DNA from: an uncultured Ruminiclostridium sp.
Lineage (GTDB): Bacteria; Bacillota; Clostridia; Oscillospirales; Ruminococcaceae
DNA length: 64,000 bases
Reading direction: 5' to 3'
NCBI GenBank assembly: GCA_947594425.1
Contig: CANQED010000005.1
Span: 62,001-126,000, forward strand
Shown: piece after piece, positions 35,378-44,084 of the stretch
Layout of the letters: each line of letters starts with the position of its first letter
Numbering within the stretch: the first letter of the stretch is position 1
Notes under the pieces: model-generated
Seen by the model: only the letters and a program-made list of their open reading frames with translations
What the model was told of the DNA's origin: nothing
Databases searched by the model: none
Translations under genes and position numbers: made by a program

Positions 35378-36397
35378 TTATTTACGGCGAAAGAAATCCT
35401 TGCCGAGCACTTCTTCATATATCGGCTTTATGCCGACTTTCTCGCGCAGGTGGACATAATTCTGCGGCAGGGTGTAGCCGGGCTGATTGTTTCCCTCCAC
35501 AAGCGCGGGACCGTTAGGCGTGATAGCTACGTCCCAGCCTACATACCCAAGCCCCGGCTCTTCGGCCGCCGCCTGCTTGCACATCTCCACCGTCTCTTTA
35601 TAAAACGGTATCTCAAAGCCCTCGAATACTACCCCCGTGACAGGGTGACGGTCAAAGCGGTTTATCTCATCCACCGCCACGCCGTGAAGTATACCGTCCT
35701 CGTATACCCTGATATACATGCCGCCGCTGCTGATATTGTCCACGCAGTTTATCCCGTTTCCTATCCGCATTAGCGTGTACACCGCGCGGATATTGCCATT
35801 ATAATTGAGCGTTGTCACTCTCAGCGTGTTTATCGACGCGGGGCAAAGCCTGTTTAGGCTCTCGTGCTGTACTATTACCTCTTCGATAAGGTATTGCTTA
35901 TTGTCAATAAGCTTTTGATAAAGCGCGTCAAGGTCGACGTCCGCACCGAGCGGCTCTTTTGATATGCCGTGCCCGCCGCAGTCGTCCACCTGCTTTGCAA
36001 ATACCGCGTCCTTGCCCTCGCAGAATTTGATAAGATCCTCTTTAGTGCTATGCCTAAGGTCCACATACCCGCGGTGCAGGTACTTTTCGTAATACCTGTC
36101 AAAGTCGCCTTTATCGGCGATATAATGCAGCTTATCGGGCTGAGTGAGCGTCCTGCGCACAAGGTCATTGTCTTTCATTGTCAGAAAGGTCTTGCGCGCC
36201 TTTCCCTTTATGTAGGCAAAGCCGTAGCTCTGATAGTCGTGATACCCAGCCGAATAGCGGAATATGCACCATATCATATCAAAAAACATCACAAAACGGT
36301 TCTTGCCCGTTTCTTCGTGGATAAAATTCATATTCATAAACATACGCTTAAAGCTGCCGCCGAACAGCCTGCGCGCAAAAAGCTTGATATTAGCCAA
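35378..36397 (-). CDS. Sugar-transfer-associated ATP-grasp protein, copy 1
   Basis: The protein has 339 residues. It has the same motifs as the next gene: VFAKQVDDCGGHGIS, YLIEEVIVQHESLNRLCP, GGMYIRVYEDG, GWDVAITPNGPALVEGNNQPG. TTG at 36397 has GGGGAGG 7 nt upstream. No other polysaccharide gene is close by. Product unknown; likely cytoplasmic ATP-dependent ligase. Confidence 0.88.
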   Translation of the reverse strand: MANIKLFARRLFGGSFKRMFMNMNFIHEETGKNRFVMFFDMIWCIFRYSAGYHDYQSYGFAYIKGKARKTFLTMKDNDLVRRTLTQPDKLHYIADKGDFDRYYEKYLHRGYVDLRHSTKEDLIKFCEGKDAVFAKQVDDCGGHGISKEPLGADVDLDALYQKLIDNKQYLIEEVIVQHESLNRLCPASINTLRVTTLNYNGNIRAVYTLMRIGNGINCVDNISSGGMYIRVYEDGILHGVAVDEINRFDRHPVTGVVFEGFEIPFYKETVEMCKQAAAEEPGLGYVGWDVAITPNGPALVEGNNQPGYTLPQNYVHLREKVGIKPIYEEVLGKDFFRRK

Positions 36398-36434
36398 AGT
36401 ACTTCCTCCCCGATATATGATAACAACAAGTCAA

Positions 36435-36463
36435 ATTGTAGCATATTTTCGCATAAAAGTCAA
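36435..36463 (-). promoter_or_regulatory. Promoter of the ATP-grasp pair
   Basis: On the minus strand TTGACT (36458-36463), 17 bp, TACAAT (36435-36440). Confidence 0.8.
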
Positions 36464-36484
36464 TAAATGCGGGTGCATTTCTCC

Positions 36485-36651
36485 TACCCTAACCTATACT
36501 AACCTAACCCGGGGCGGAAGTTGGTTGTCGGTCGGTTGTCATTTGGTTGTCACTTGGTTGTCTATACTAACCTAACCTATACTAACCTAACCTAACCTGG
36601 GGTGGAAGTTGGTTGTCGGTCGGTTGTCACTTGGTTGTCACTTGGTTGTCA
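36485..36651. repeat. Nested minisatellite (CCTAA-type and TTGGTTGTC-type units)
   Basis: A 52-bp block at 36511-36562 recurs at 36599-36650 with two differences, giving an 88-bp period. Each block holds four copies of a unit ending GGTTGTC, and the stretches before the blocks are CTAACC/CTATA repeats. The array runs into the stop codon of the MFS gene: its last residues (LTTK) and stop are encoded by a repeat unit. Confidence 0.9.
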
Positions 36652-37849
36652 GTCGGCGCGATCTATATAACCATAGTGCCGAAACAATAAGCACCAGCGG
36701 GAATATAATCGCCATGCCAAAGCCGTACCGCATACCCTGAGCCTCCGCCGCACCGGTCGACATCGCCGCGTTGCATATCATTCCGGTCAGAGCGGGGCCC
36801 GCCGAGCAGCCGAGATCTCCGCACAATGCGAGCACGCCGAACATCCCCGTGCCGCCGTCCTTGTATTTAGCCGCGGCGAGGCTGAACGTCCCGGGCCACA
36901 TAACGGCTACCGACAATCCGCATACCGCGCACGCCGCGAGGGATAATACAGCGTTTCGCGACAGGCTGACCGTGAGATAGCACCCCGCGCAGAGCGCCCC
37001 GCACCCGATAAGCAGCTTGTATATGCTTATCTTATCGGCAAAGCGGCTGTACAGCAGCCGTCCCGTGCCCATAAGCACCGCGAAAAAGCACGGTCCGAGT
37101 ATATCCCCCACCGCCTTGTCCACGAGCAGTCCGCGCTGAGCGAACATAGACGACCACTGAGAAATAGTCAGCTCGCACGCCCCCGCGCACAGCATAAGCA
37201 GCATTATAAAGAAAAAGCCGCGTCGCCTAAGCACCCCTTTCACCTTAGGCTGCTCGGAGGGCGGCGCTTGGTCGGGGAACGGCACCATAGCAAACAATAT
37301 CGCATTAGCCGCAGGCAATACCGCCCACATTATCGGCAGCAAATACCAGTCGGTATCGCCGAATGCGGCTATAAACCCCGTCGACAGCAGTATCACCGCC
37401 GCCTGCCCCCAACAGTAAAACGAGTGCAGCAGTCCCATAGCCGAAGCCTTGCTGCGCCCGTCCTCGGGCAGCGACTCTACCACGGGGCTGACCAGCACCT
37501 CGATAAGTCCGCCGCCCGCCGCATACGCCACCGCCGCGACGGACAAGCCGACAAACGGCGCGCCCTCAAACAGCGGCGTCGTCCCCATAAGGACAAACCC
37601 CGCGGCGCAAAGCACGTGCGCCGCTATCACCAACGTGCGCACGGTAAATATACGGCAGAGCTTTACCGACAGTGCGTCGATAAGCAGTTGGGTGACAAAA
37701 TTCAAAAGGATAAGTATACTTATATATTCGTACGACAATCCGTACCTTGTATGAAACACCGCGAAAAGCAGCGGTGCGAGATTATTGACCGCCGCCTGAG
37801 TGATATATCCCACATAGCACGCCTTAGCGGTAGCACGATAAGAAAACAT
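36638..37849 (-). CDS. MFS transporter
   Basis: The protein has 403 residues with 12 predicted membrane helices in two halves and a loop in the middle (about 195-215). ATG at 37849 has GGAGG 7 nt upstream. The sequence (GLSYEYISILILLNFVTQ, GCSAGPALTGMIC) resembles sugar/unknown MFS members; substrate not assignable. The last four codons and the stop lie within the minisatellite, so the C-terminus was probably altered by it. Confidence 0.88.
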   Translation of the reverse strand: MFSYRATAKACYVGYITQAAVNNLAPLLFAVFHTRYGLSYEYISILILLNFVTQLLIDALSVKLCRIFTVRTLVIAAHVLCAAGFVLMGTTPLFEGAPFVGLSVAAVAYAAGGGLIEVLVSPVVESLPEDGRSKASAMGLLHSFYCWGQAAVILLSTGFIAAFGDTDWYLLPIMWAVLPAANAILFAMVPFPDQAPPSEQPKVKGVLRRRGFFFIMLLMLCAGACELTISQWSSMFAQRGLLVDKAVGDILGPCFFAVLMGTGRLLYSRFADKISIYKLLIGCGALCAGCYLTVSLSRNAVLSLAACAVCGLSVAVMWPGTFSLAAAKYKDGGTGMFGVLALCGDLGCSAGPALTGMICNAAMSTGAAEAQGMRYGFGMAIIFPLVLIVSALWLYRSRRLTTK

Positions 37850-37878
37850 AATTTTTCCTCCAAAAAGCATCTTTTCTT

Positions 37879-37907
37879 AATATACTACAATCGTTTTCCG
37901 ATGTCAA
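37879..37907 (-). promoter_or_regulatory. Promoter of the MFS gene
   Basis: On the minus strand TTGACA (37902-37907), 17 bp, TATATT (37879-37884). Confidence 0.8.
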
Positions 37908-37994
37908 GGTCAAAAATAAGATAATTGTTTTCGGCTTTTTTCACAATAAAATACAAATTTTTTTGTAGGTTCTGAATAAAATTGAGTAAAGCGA

Positions 37995-38023
37995 TTTACA
38001 ATTTTCGCGAAGTGTGTTATAAT
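37995..38023 (+). promoter_or_regulatory. Promoter of the diguanylate cyclase gene
   Basis: TTTACA (37995-38000), 17 bp, TATAAT (38018-38023). Confidence 0.8.
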
Positions 38024-38090
38024 TTTATAGTATAGTTATCTTTACATCTTTTTAAAGCAAAACACACTCTTGTGCAGGAGGTCTGAATAG

Positions 38091-40148
38091 ATGAAAACAA
38101 GGACATTGCTGATAGTGGCATTATGCGGGTTTGTTATCATTCCCATAACCTTATTCGCGATAATAGCGAGTATGTTTATGCGGGATATATCGCTCAATAA
38201 TTACACCAATACCGTCGACGTTATCGACAGACAGCAGGCGGTAAATATCTCGGAGTATTTTAAGACGCTTTCCGACAGCGCTAAGGCTATCGCCGACAGC
38301 CCGTATACCGACGCATTTATAAACGGCGACGAGGAGTCTATGCAGTCGCTGATAGACAGCTATGACAAAATAATAGGCAACAGCGAGAATAAATCCTCAT
38401 CCATAGAGATAAGCAAGATAATAGTCGCCGACAAGGACGGCAAGCCGCTGTTTACCACAGGCGACAAGCTGACAGAGAGCGATACGCTCGACACCGCCCT
38501 CAAAAACATCGCCGAAAAGACAAACGACGGCGAGATACTGTGCTATACGGCGGACGTCTTTGCGGATTTTGCCGAGGATGACCGCGCTCACGACGACCCG
38601 ATATTCGGTGAAAAGGATAAGGACAAGATAAGACTGATAACCGAGTATACTCGCGGAGACTACAGCATTATCGTACTGTTCGGCGAGACAAGGCTCAAAA
38701 ACTTCTTCACCCAGTCCTCATTTGAGAATAACAGCCGCATTATCCTCGTTGACCCGCTCGGCTCGATAATCGACAGCTCTTATATAGGCAATATAAGCGA
38801 GAATAAGAACAGCGCCTACAAGCAGTTTGTATTTTCCGCTCCAAGCGGCGACGACACCGTAAAGATAGAGAACTTTATCGGCAGCAACTCTCAGGATATA
38901 CCTACAATAGGCTTTGCGAAAAAGATGCCCGCCGTAACCGAGAGCGGCTCGGACAGCCTGTGGACGATAGCAATGATAGCGGAGACGAGCCGCGCGTATC
39001 TCTTTGCCGACCAGGCTATGGGCACGATAATCGGCCTTATAGTGCTGCTCGCAATACTGCTCTGCGCGGGCGCTATAGTGCTTGTTATCATCATCACTAA
39101 GCCGATAAAGACGATAAGAGAGACCCTCGTAAAGGTAAGCAGGGGCGACCACGAGGCAAGAATAAACTTCTCCTACAAGAACGAATACGGCGAGATAGCC
39201 GACGCGTTCAACGAGCTTATCGATGATATAGTAGTCAGCGAGAGCAGATACCGCACGATAGTCGAGATGTCCGACAATATCATATTTGAGTGGAACCTTA
39301 AGACCAACGAGGTATTCTTCTCGAATAATTTCAATAAAAAGTTCAGCTACCGTGCTCCGTCCGACCACTTTGCGGACAGCTTCCTGCTTAAGGTCAAGGT
39401 ACACCCCGACGACTATGAGCGTTATCAGGCGGATCTTGAGAAGCTGTCTAAGGGCGAAGAATTTAAGAACAACGAGTACCGCTGGAAGAATATATACGGC
39501 GACTATATCTGGGTGCTCGTGCGTACCTCTACCGTGCATAACCGCGACGGCAGCATAGCTAAGATAGTCGGCGTTATAGTCGACGTCGACAGAGCAAAGC
39601 GCAGCGAGCTTGCGCTTACCGAGCGGGCAAGCTTTGACAGCCTCACCTCGCTGTACAACCGCGAGAGTATCGAGCAGGCTATCGACAACGAGCTGCATAT
39701 GCTCGCCGCAAGAAAGAGCCGCTTTGCGCTGCTGTTCATAGACGTTGACGACTTTAAGAACTTTAACGACCAGTACAGCCACGCTACCGGCGACAGGGTG
39801 CTTAAGTTTACCGCGCAGACAATATCCGACGCTATCAAGGGCTTTGGCACGGCAGGAAGATACGGAGGCGACGAGTTTATCGTATGCATACGCAATATCG
39901 ACATCAACGACCCGAGCCGTATCGCGAGAGAGATACTCGCTAAGCTGAAAGACGGCTTTGTCTCCGACAGCGGAGAAAAGCTCTCCGTAAGCACGAGTAT
40001 CGGTATCTCGATAGTCGAGGACAGCTCTAAGACGGTCGACGAGATAATCGGTATGGCGGACGACGCAATGTACCGCATTAAAAAGAGCGGCAAGTCCAAC
40101 TTCGGCGTGCTCGATAAGACGACGATAAGGAGCAATCCTAATCAGTAA
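38091..40148 (+). CDS. Membrane diguanylate cyclase (Cache-like sensor, HAMP, PAS, GGDEF)
   Basis: The protein has 685 residues. Membrane helix 1 is at 7-28, an extracellular Cache-like sensor runs to about 300, and helix 2 is near 310-335. Then come HAMP (TKPIKTIRETLVKVSRGDHEA), a PAS_3 domain (about 395-510) and GGDEF (about 520-680) with the intact active motif GGDEF at 592-596. The RxxD inhibitory site normally just upstream is replaced by KGFG, so product feedback is probably absent. It makes c-di-GMP from GTP. AGGAGG precedes the ATG. Monocistronic. Confidence 0.93.
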   Translation: MKTRTLLIVALCGFVIIPITLFAIIASMFMRDISLNNYTNTVDVIDRQQAVNISEYFKTLSDSAKAIADSPYTDAFINGDEESMQSLIDSYDKIIGNSENKSSSIEISKIIVADKDGKPLFTTGDKLTESDTLDTALKNIAEKTNDGEILCYTADVFADFAEDDRAHDDPIFGEKDKDKIRLITEYTRGDYSIIVLFGETRLKNFFTQSSFENNSRIILVDPLGSIIDSSYIGNISENKNSAYKQFVFSAPSGDDTVKIENFIGSNSQDIPTIGFAKKMPAVTESGSDSLWTIAMIAETSRAYLFADQAMGTIIGLIVLLAILLCAGAIVLVIIITKPIKTIRETLVKVSRGDHEARINFSYKNEYGEIADAFNELIDDIVVSESRYRTIVEMSDNIIFEWNLKTNEVFFSNNFNKKFSYRAPSDHFADSFLLKVKVHPDDYERYQADLEKLSKGEEFKNNEYRWKNIYGDYIWVLVRTSTVHNRDGSIAKIVGVIVDVDRAKRSELALTERASFDSLTSLYNRESIEQAIDNELHMLAARKSRFALLFIDVDDFKNFNDQYSHATGDRVLKFTAQTISDAIKGFGTAGRYGGDEFIVCIRNIDINDPSRIAREILAKLKDGFVSDSGEKLSVSTSIGISIVEDSSKTVDEIIGMADDAMYRIKKSGKSNFGVLDKTTIRSNPNQ

Positions 40149-40185
40149 AGAACTACGGCTTCTTGAAGAGGTCGATATAAAGCTT

Positions 40186-40226
40186 ATGCCCGACGCGCGT
40201 TTGCTGATAAACTGCGCGTCGGGCAT
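40186..40226 (+). terminator. Hairpin after the diguanylate cyclase gene
   Basis: A 13-bp perfect stem (40186-40198 with 40214-40226) extends inward by GTTT/AAAC. The T tract that follows is weak. Nothing else is clear between here and the next promoter at 40389. Confidence 0.65.
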
Positions 40227-40388
40227 CGTCTTACAATTTTGGATATGATCTCGCAGACTTAGATACAAAGCGAAAGAATAATTAAAATGTGACCTTTGAC
40301 GAAATAAGTTTTCGCTTGGGGTATCACTTTTACGGCGGGAGCGCAACCTGTAATTGCGGAAATAAAGAAAAAAGCACATGCCGGGTGG

Positions 40389-40417
40389 TAGACTTTTCGG
40401 CCGACCGGAGATATAAT
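40389..40417 (+). promoter_or_regulatory. Promoter of the interrupted XRE regulator
   Basis: TAGACT (40389-40394), 17 bp, TATAAT (40412-40417). Confidence 0.65.
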
Positions 40418-40461
40418 ATTATCAATGCATGGCCGTGCAAAATTTCAAGGAGGAAGTTTTA

Positions 40462-41408
40462 ATGAGTTTTGGCAAAAATCTAAAACACCTAAGGCGTATG
40501 TGCGGAGAAATTACACAGGAGGCTTTGGCGGAAAAGCTTAAAGTCAGCCGACAGACCGTTTCAAAATGGGGGCTTGACGAATCAACGCCCGAAATGGATA
40601 AGCATGCGGGAGCCGAACCCGAGCCGCCCCACGACAATGCCTTTGGGCGCTTTTCGCCCCTTTCGTCTTGACAGGCGTCAGCCTGCCTGCGCCTCAAGTG
40701 ACAAAAATCACCTCAAATTCATTCGCCGTGGGGTGCGCAGCAGTTTTTACGGAGCAGATTTTCGTCCAGACGAGGAGACCGAACGAAGGCATACTATATG
40801 TATGTCGAGCGAGGGCGACGAAGTATGGGCGGAAAGATGCCCGCAAAAACCGGCTTGGGTTCGACTCCCGTATGCTTAAAGCCATTGAGCTTTGCGGGTT
40901 ATTCAACTGTTCACTGGACAATCTGTTTCGCGAAGAGATGGGCGTCTGCGACGACGCATACACGAACCTACGCGTGGAGACTGTTCCGGCGTTTCGGTAT
41001 GTAAAGCACGCGGTGATCAGCAACGATCCCGAGGGCGACGCCATCAATAGGGTGTTAAACGTCGCCCGCGAAAACGGTGTGGAACACCCCCGGGTGATCG
41101 GGTGGGACTTTCCGTATGTTTCTTTGGAGCAGATAAATGTTTACCATATGCACGGCTATGAGGCTGCATGGATCCTGCCCGAAGGCGTAACGCCGAAAGG
41201 AGTGGAGATCTTAGAGCAAAAGGCTCACAAATATGCCGCCATCCACATCCCCGAACCTTTCAAAAATCCTTTTGTGATCATTCCTAACGCATATAAGACG
41301 TTAACGGAATATATGCATATCAACGGTTTGAAGGATACGGACAAAGATGTTATCCCGTGCTTTGAGACGGACGGTGATACCATGGACGTGTACATGGCCT
41401 GTGTATAG
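40462..41408 (+). pseudogene. XRE/GyrI-like effector-binding regulator, split by an inserted element
   Basis: The 5' part (40462-40603, after AGGAGG) encodes an XRE helix-turn-helix (GEITQEALAEKLKVSRQTVS, KWGLDESTPEMDK). The 3' part from 40876 encodes LKAIELCGLFNCSLDNLF and then a GyrI/AraC-type effector-binding domain to VYMACV. Joining 40603 directly to 40876 restores one frame through EMDKLKAIELC, so the original gene was about 224 codons. The insert adds 272 bp, shifts the frame and brings stops. The second part has no convincing ribosome site, so the gene is probably dead, unless the insert is removed at the RNA level, for which I see no evidence. Confidence 0.85.
40604..40875 (+). mobile_element. 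MITE-like element, 272 bp, with about 24-bp terminal inverted repeats
   Basis: The ends 40602-40625 and 40852-40875 are inverted repeats with three differences over 24 bp; in RNA two of these are G-U pairs. The element lies exactly where the XRE gene is broken. It encodes no transposase. Inside are several small hairpins (GGGCG/CGCCC near 40650, GTGA/TCAC near 40700, CATAC/GTATG near 40795). A 2-bp duplication (GC) is possible. The right end contains GGTTCGACTCCC, which looks like a tRNA T arm. Confidence 0.8.
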
Positions 41409-41570
41409 CTGTCATACAGTGCTTTTGCCTGACAAAAATACAAAAATCTTATAAGGGTTTTACGATGTCGGCAATCGACTTCTAAAGCCCTTGATTTCAA
41501 GACTTTTTCGGCTTTTTCGCGCCGAGTGTACTTTCTCTGTTTGTATCAAACTCGCAAAGAACATAATCTT

Positions 41571-41602
41571 ACCCCCGTGCCAATGGTACGGGGGTATTTA
41601 TA
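41571..41602 (+). terminator. Terminator hairpin after the interrupted regulator
   Basis: ACCCCCGT pairs with ACGGGGGT, followed by ATTTATAT. Confidence 0.75.
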
Positions 41603-41811
41603 TGCGGTCGTGCGTCAGCGTACGGCTATGCGCCGTGGGACAGGATAATTGCGGTGTGTAGGCGGTATAGTCGTGCTTTCAGCGCGGCTGCTCAAAAGGG
41701 CACTCCTTTAAGGCAGCAGCCTTTTACGGACAATGCCACCGCGCCCGCCGACCGTTTTTTCGCCCGCTTTGGGGCTGATATATAATATGCAAATAACCCA
41801 AAAACTGCGAC
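41603..41811 (+). other. Non-coding stretch with a nested hairpin (41686-41721)
   Basis: No gene is supported. GGCTGCT (41686-41692) pairs with AGCAGCC (41715-41721) and encloses AAAGG/CCTTT; TTTTACGG follows. It could be the end of a small RNA, but I find no convincing promoter. Confidence 0.35.
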
Positions 41812-41841
41812 AAAAACACCCCGCGCTTTAGCACGGGGTAC
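41812..41841 (-). terminator. Terminator of the membrane protein gene
   Basis: On the minus strand ACCCCG pairs with CGGGGT around a GC-rich loop, followed by GTTTTTG. Confidence 0.7.
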
Positions 41842-41878
41842 GTATTCCTCGACATATAGGCACGGGGTGTGTATTCTT
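41831..41878. repeat. Direct repeat, 19-bp unit
   Basis: GCACGGGGTACGTATTCCT at 41831 recurs at 41860 with three changes, 29 bp apart, just past the 3' end of the membrane protein gene. Confidence 0.6.
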
Positions 41879-41883
41879 ATCTA

Positions 41884-42648
41884 TCAGTCGTCAGAGCCGA
41901 AGATTATATCCAGTACCGAGTCATTAAACTCAAACTCTCTGCGTCTGCCGTCTATCAGCAATGTATGGTCGCCGCGCCATTCGAGCTTAGCGGGCTCGTT
42001 GTACGCCGAGGTTATCAGGTGTATACAGCCGAGCACTCTCCTGCACTCGGCGAAAGGTATATCTATATCGTCCTTGCTGCGCTCGAGATAAAAGGACACG
42101 GTCTGCCGCTCGTCCGCGATATTCTCCGCATAAGTAACTATACGGTACTGCCTGTCCGGCGAATAATTATAGGTCGTGCTGCGTATATCAAGGTCTACGG
42201 GCAATAGCGAGAGCCCGCCTATCAATCGGCTTACGGTCAGGTATACGAGCACCCCCACCACGTATAGTATCAGATACAGCGTGCCGACTATCGTCTTAGC
42301 CGTTTCTCCCGCGGCGCAGAAGAAGAACATAAGCACGCTCACCGCCACGGGCGGGATTATAATTATCCAGTTGCCAAACGCCGTTATCAGCAGGACAAAG
42401 CTCAGCAGCGGTATAATCAGCGATATTATCACCGTCATAAGCTGCTTACGCGTGTAGAACATTATGCCGCCGAATATGACGTTTATAAAAATATACAGCA
42501 CATAAAGCGCCGCGCGGTTGGTCGGCTCAAGATAAAATGCCGTAAATATCCAAGTCGTAAATAAGATCACTGCGGGGTAAAAGACCGTCACCACCGATAC
42601 CCCGAGCTTTAGCCATTTGTTGGTAAAAAAGCTGATAAGTTTATCCAT
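41884..42648 (-). CDS. Uncharacterised membrane protein
   Basis: The protein has 254 residues. About five membrane helices occupy residues 15-155. A soluble C-terminal part follows (STTYNYSPDRQYRIVTYAEN, then LEWRGDHTLLIDGRRREFEF), resembling the DUF5412-like pattern of a small beta domain reporting on charge or ligand. I do not recognise a family with certainty. GGGACGG precedes the ATG. It is downstream of ftsZ but separated from it by a terminator-like hairpin. Confidence 0.75.
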   Translation of the reverse strand: MDKLISFFTNKWLKLGVSVVTVFYPAVILFTTWIFTAFYLEPTNRAALYVLYIFINVIFGGIMFYTRKQLMTVIISLIIPLLSFVLLITAFGNWIIIIPPVAVSVLMFFFCAAGETAKTIVGTLYLILYVVGVLVYLTVSRLIGGLSLLPVDLDIRSTTYNYSPDRQYRIVTYAENIADERQTVSFYLERSKDDIDIPFAECRRVLGCIHLITSAYNEPAKLEWRGDHTLLIDGRRREFEFNDSVLDIIFGSDD

Positions 42649-42743
42649 ATACCGTCCCTTTCCTTTTGATAAGCATATAGGGACCTGATGGTCGGTCGCC
42701 GAATGCTTTGCCGCACCTTGCGGAAATTACGGTCTACCCGTAA

Positions 42744-42788
42744 AAGTAATAAGGCACTCGGAAGCCAAAAGTCGGTTCCCGAATGCCA
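42744..42788 (-). terminator. Terminator-like hairpin after ftsZ
   Basis: On the minus strand GGCATTCGG pairs with CCGAGTGCC (one G-U), followed by TTATTACTTTTACGG. Confidence 0.55.
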
Positions 42789-42824
42789 ACCTAAGGTTTC
42801 ACCCTGCGGTTTTGATATGTAAAT

Positions 42825-44003
42825 TTATTTATCTCTGCGGTCGAGGAGCTCTCTGAGCTCGCCAAAAGGATCGTCCTCTTGGTCGGGGTCTGCGGGAAAT
42901 ACCAGCGACGCTCCCGTGCTCTCAGCTTTTGCCTCGGTGGGAACAACGGGCTCTTCTTCCGTAAGGGTATTGCCCTCGCCCTTAGGCTTGTCTTCATTGG
43001 GCTTAGCCGCGGGCTTAGCGGGTATGGGCTGACCGTCGTTAGTCCTAAACGATGTAGCTATGACCGTTATCTCCATCTCGTCCTTAAGCTCGGATGAGAA
43101 GTCCACGCCGTGTATTACCTGTACATCGGGTACGGCGGCGGCAGTCAATGCGTTCATTACCTTGTCCACATCGTCAAGCGGCGTGTCCTCGCTTATGACG
43201 AAGTTTACTAGCAGCTTGCCGGCGTTCTTTATCGAGGTCTCGAGCAGCGGGCTCTCCACTATCTGCTGAACAGCCTCCTCGGCGCGCTCGAGCCCGTTTC
43301 CGTGACCTATCGCCATATGCGCGTCGCCCGAGCCCTCAAGGGTAGCCTTAACGTCCTCGAAGTCTATATTTATCATACCGTCATGGTTTACTATGTCGGA
43401 TATGCTCTTGACTGCCTTGTACATAACGTCGTCTACCATCTGATAAGCGACCTTCATGCTGATATTCTTCTCATTTAATCCGAGCAGCTTTTGGTTAGGA
43501 ATGATTATCAGCGCGTCGACGTATTTTCTAAGCTCCGCAATGCCCTGCATAGCGAGGTTCATCTTGTACTGGCGCTCAAAGTCGAACGGCTTTGTCACAA
43601 CTCCGACGGTAAGGATATTCATATCCTTAGCCACCTCGGCTATCTTGGGAGCGGCGCCTGTGCCTGTGCCTCCGCCCATTCCTGCGCAGATAAACACCAT
43701 AGACACGCCCTTAAGAGCCTCGGATATGTCGTCCTTGTTCTCCTCGGCGGAGGCTGCGGCTACCTCGGGCTTTCCTCCAGCGCCGCGTCCGTGGGTGGTC
43801 TTTCTTCCTATCTGTATACGCTCCATAGCGTCGCCGTTCTTGCTGCGCAATGCCGCTACATCGGTATTTACTATCGCAAACTCGACATAATCTATGCCTC
43901 TTTTGGTCATATCGTCAACGGCATTTCCTCCGCCGCCGCCGACACCTATGACCTTTATCTTAACGTCACGTTCAAACTCTTCTTCATCAAAATCAAAGCT
44001 CAT
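42825..44003 (-). CDS. ftsZ: Cell division protein FtsZ
   Basis: The protein has 392 residues. The tubulin signature GMGGGTGTGAAP, the N-terminal VGGGGGNAVD and the T7 loop NIDFEDV are intact, so it is a GTPase that forms the division ring. After residue 320 a Pro/Lys/Glu-rich linker leads to a C-terminal peptide DDPFGELRELLDRRDK that departs from the usual core. GGAGG precedes the ATG. It has its own promoter, 206 bp after ftsQ, and ftsA is missing. Confidence 0.97.
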   Translation of the reverse strand: MSFDFDEEEFERDVKIKVIGVGGGGGNAVDDMTKRGIDYVEFAIVNTDVAALRSKNGDAMERIQIGRKTTHGRGAGGKPEVAAASAEENKDDISEALKGVSMVFICAGMGGGTGTGAAPKIAEVAKDMNILTVGVVTKPFDFERQYKMNLAMQGIAELRKYVDALIIIPNQKLLGLNEKNISMKVAYQMVDDVMYKAVKSISDIVNHDGMINIDFEDVKATLEGSGDAHMAIGHGNGLERAEEAVQQIVESPLLETSIKNAGKLLVNFVISEDTPLDDVDKVMNALTAAAVPDVQVIHGVDFSSELKDEMEITVIATSFRTNDGQPIPAKPAAKPNEDKPKGEGNTLTEEEPVVPTEAKAESTGASLVFPADPDQEDDPFGELRELLDRRDK

Positions 44004-44084
44004 TTAGACATCCTCCGTGTTTCTTACGCAAGCGCACCCGACGTACACTCTTCCGTCGTACCGTAAACGCAAACGTATATTTTT

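Noticed and set aside
36485-36600. CCTAA runs resembling telomeric repeats
   Set aside because: They alternate with TTGGTTGTC units, are short and internal, and flank ordinary genes; a minisatellite explains them better.
36485-36651. CRISPR array
   Set aside because: The units are tandem or nested without unique spacers of uniform length, and no cas gene is present in the window.
38718-40379. 553-codon open frame on the minus strand
   Set aside because: It lies wholly over the diguanylate cyclase gene and its tail, has no domain pattern or ribosome site, and its composition mirrors codon bias of the sense strand.
40668-40870. Open frames starting inside the inserted element
   Set aside because: They begin within the 272-bp element, lack ribosome sites, and the conserved part starts only after the element ends.
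40604-40875. Group I or group II intron
   Set aside because: The element is too short for the usual cores, I could not find domain V or P3-P7 pairings, and its ends form one long inverted repeat.
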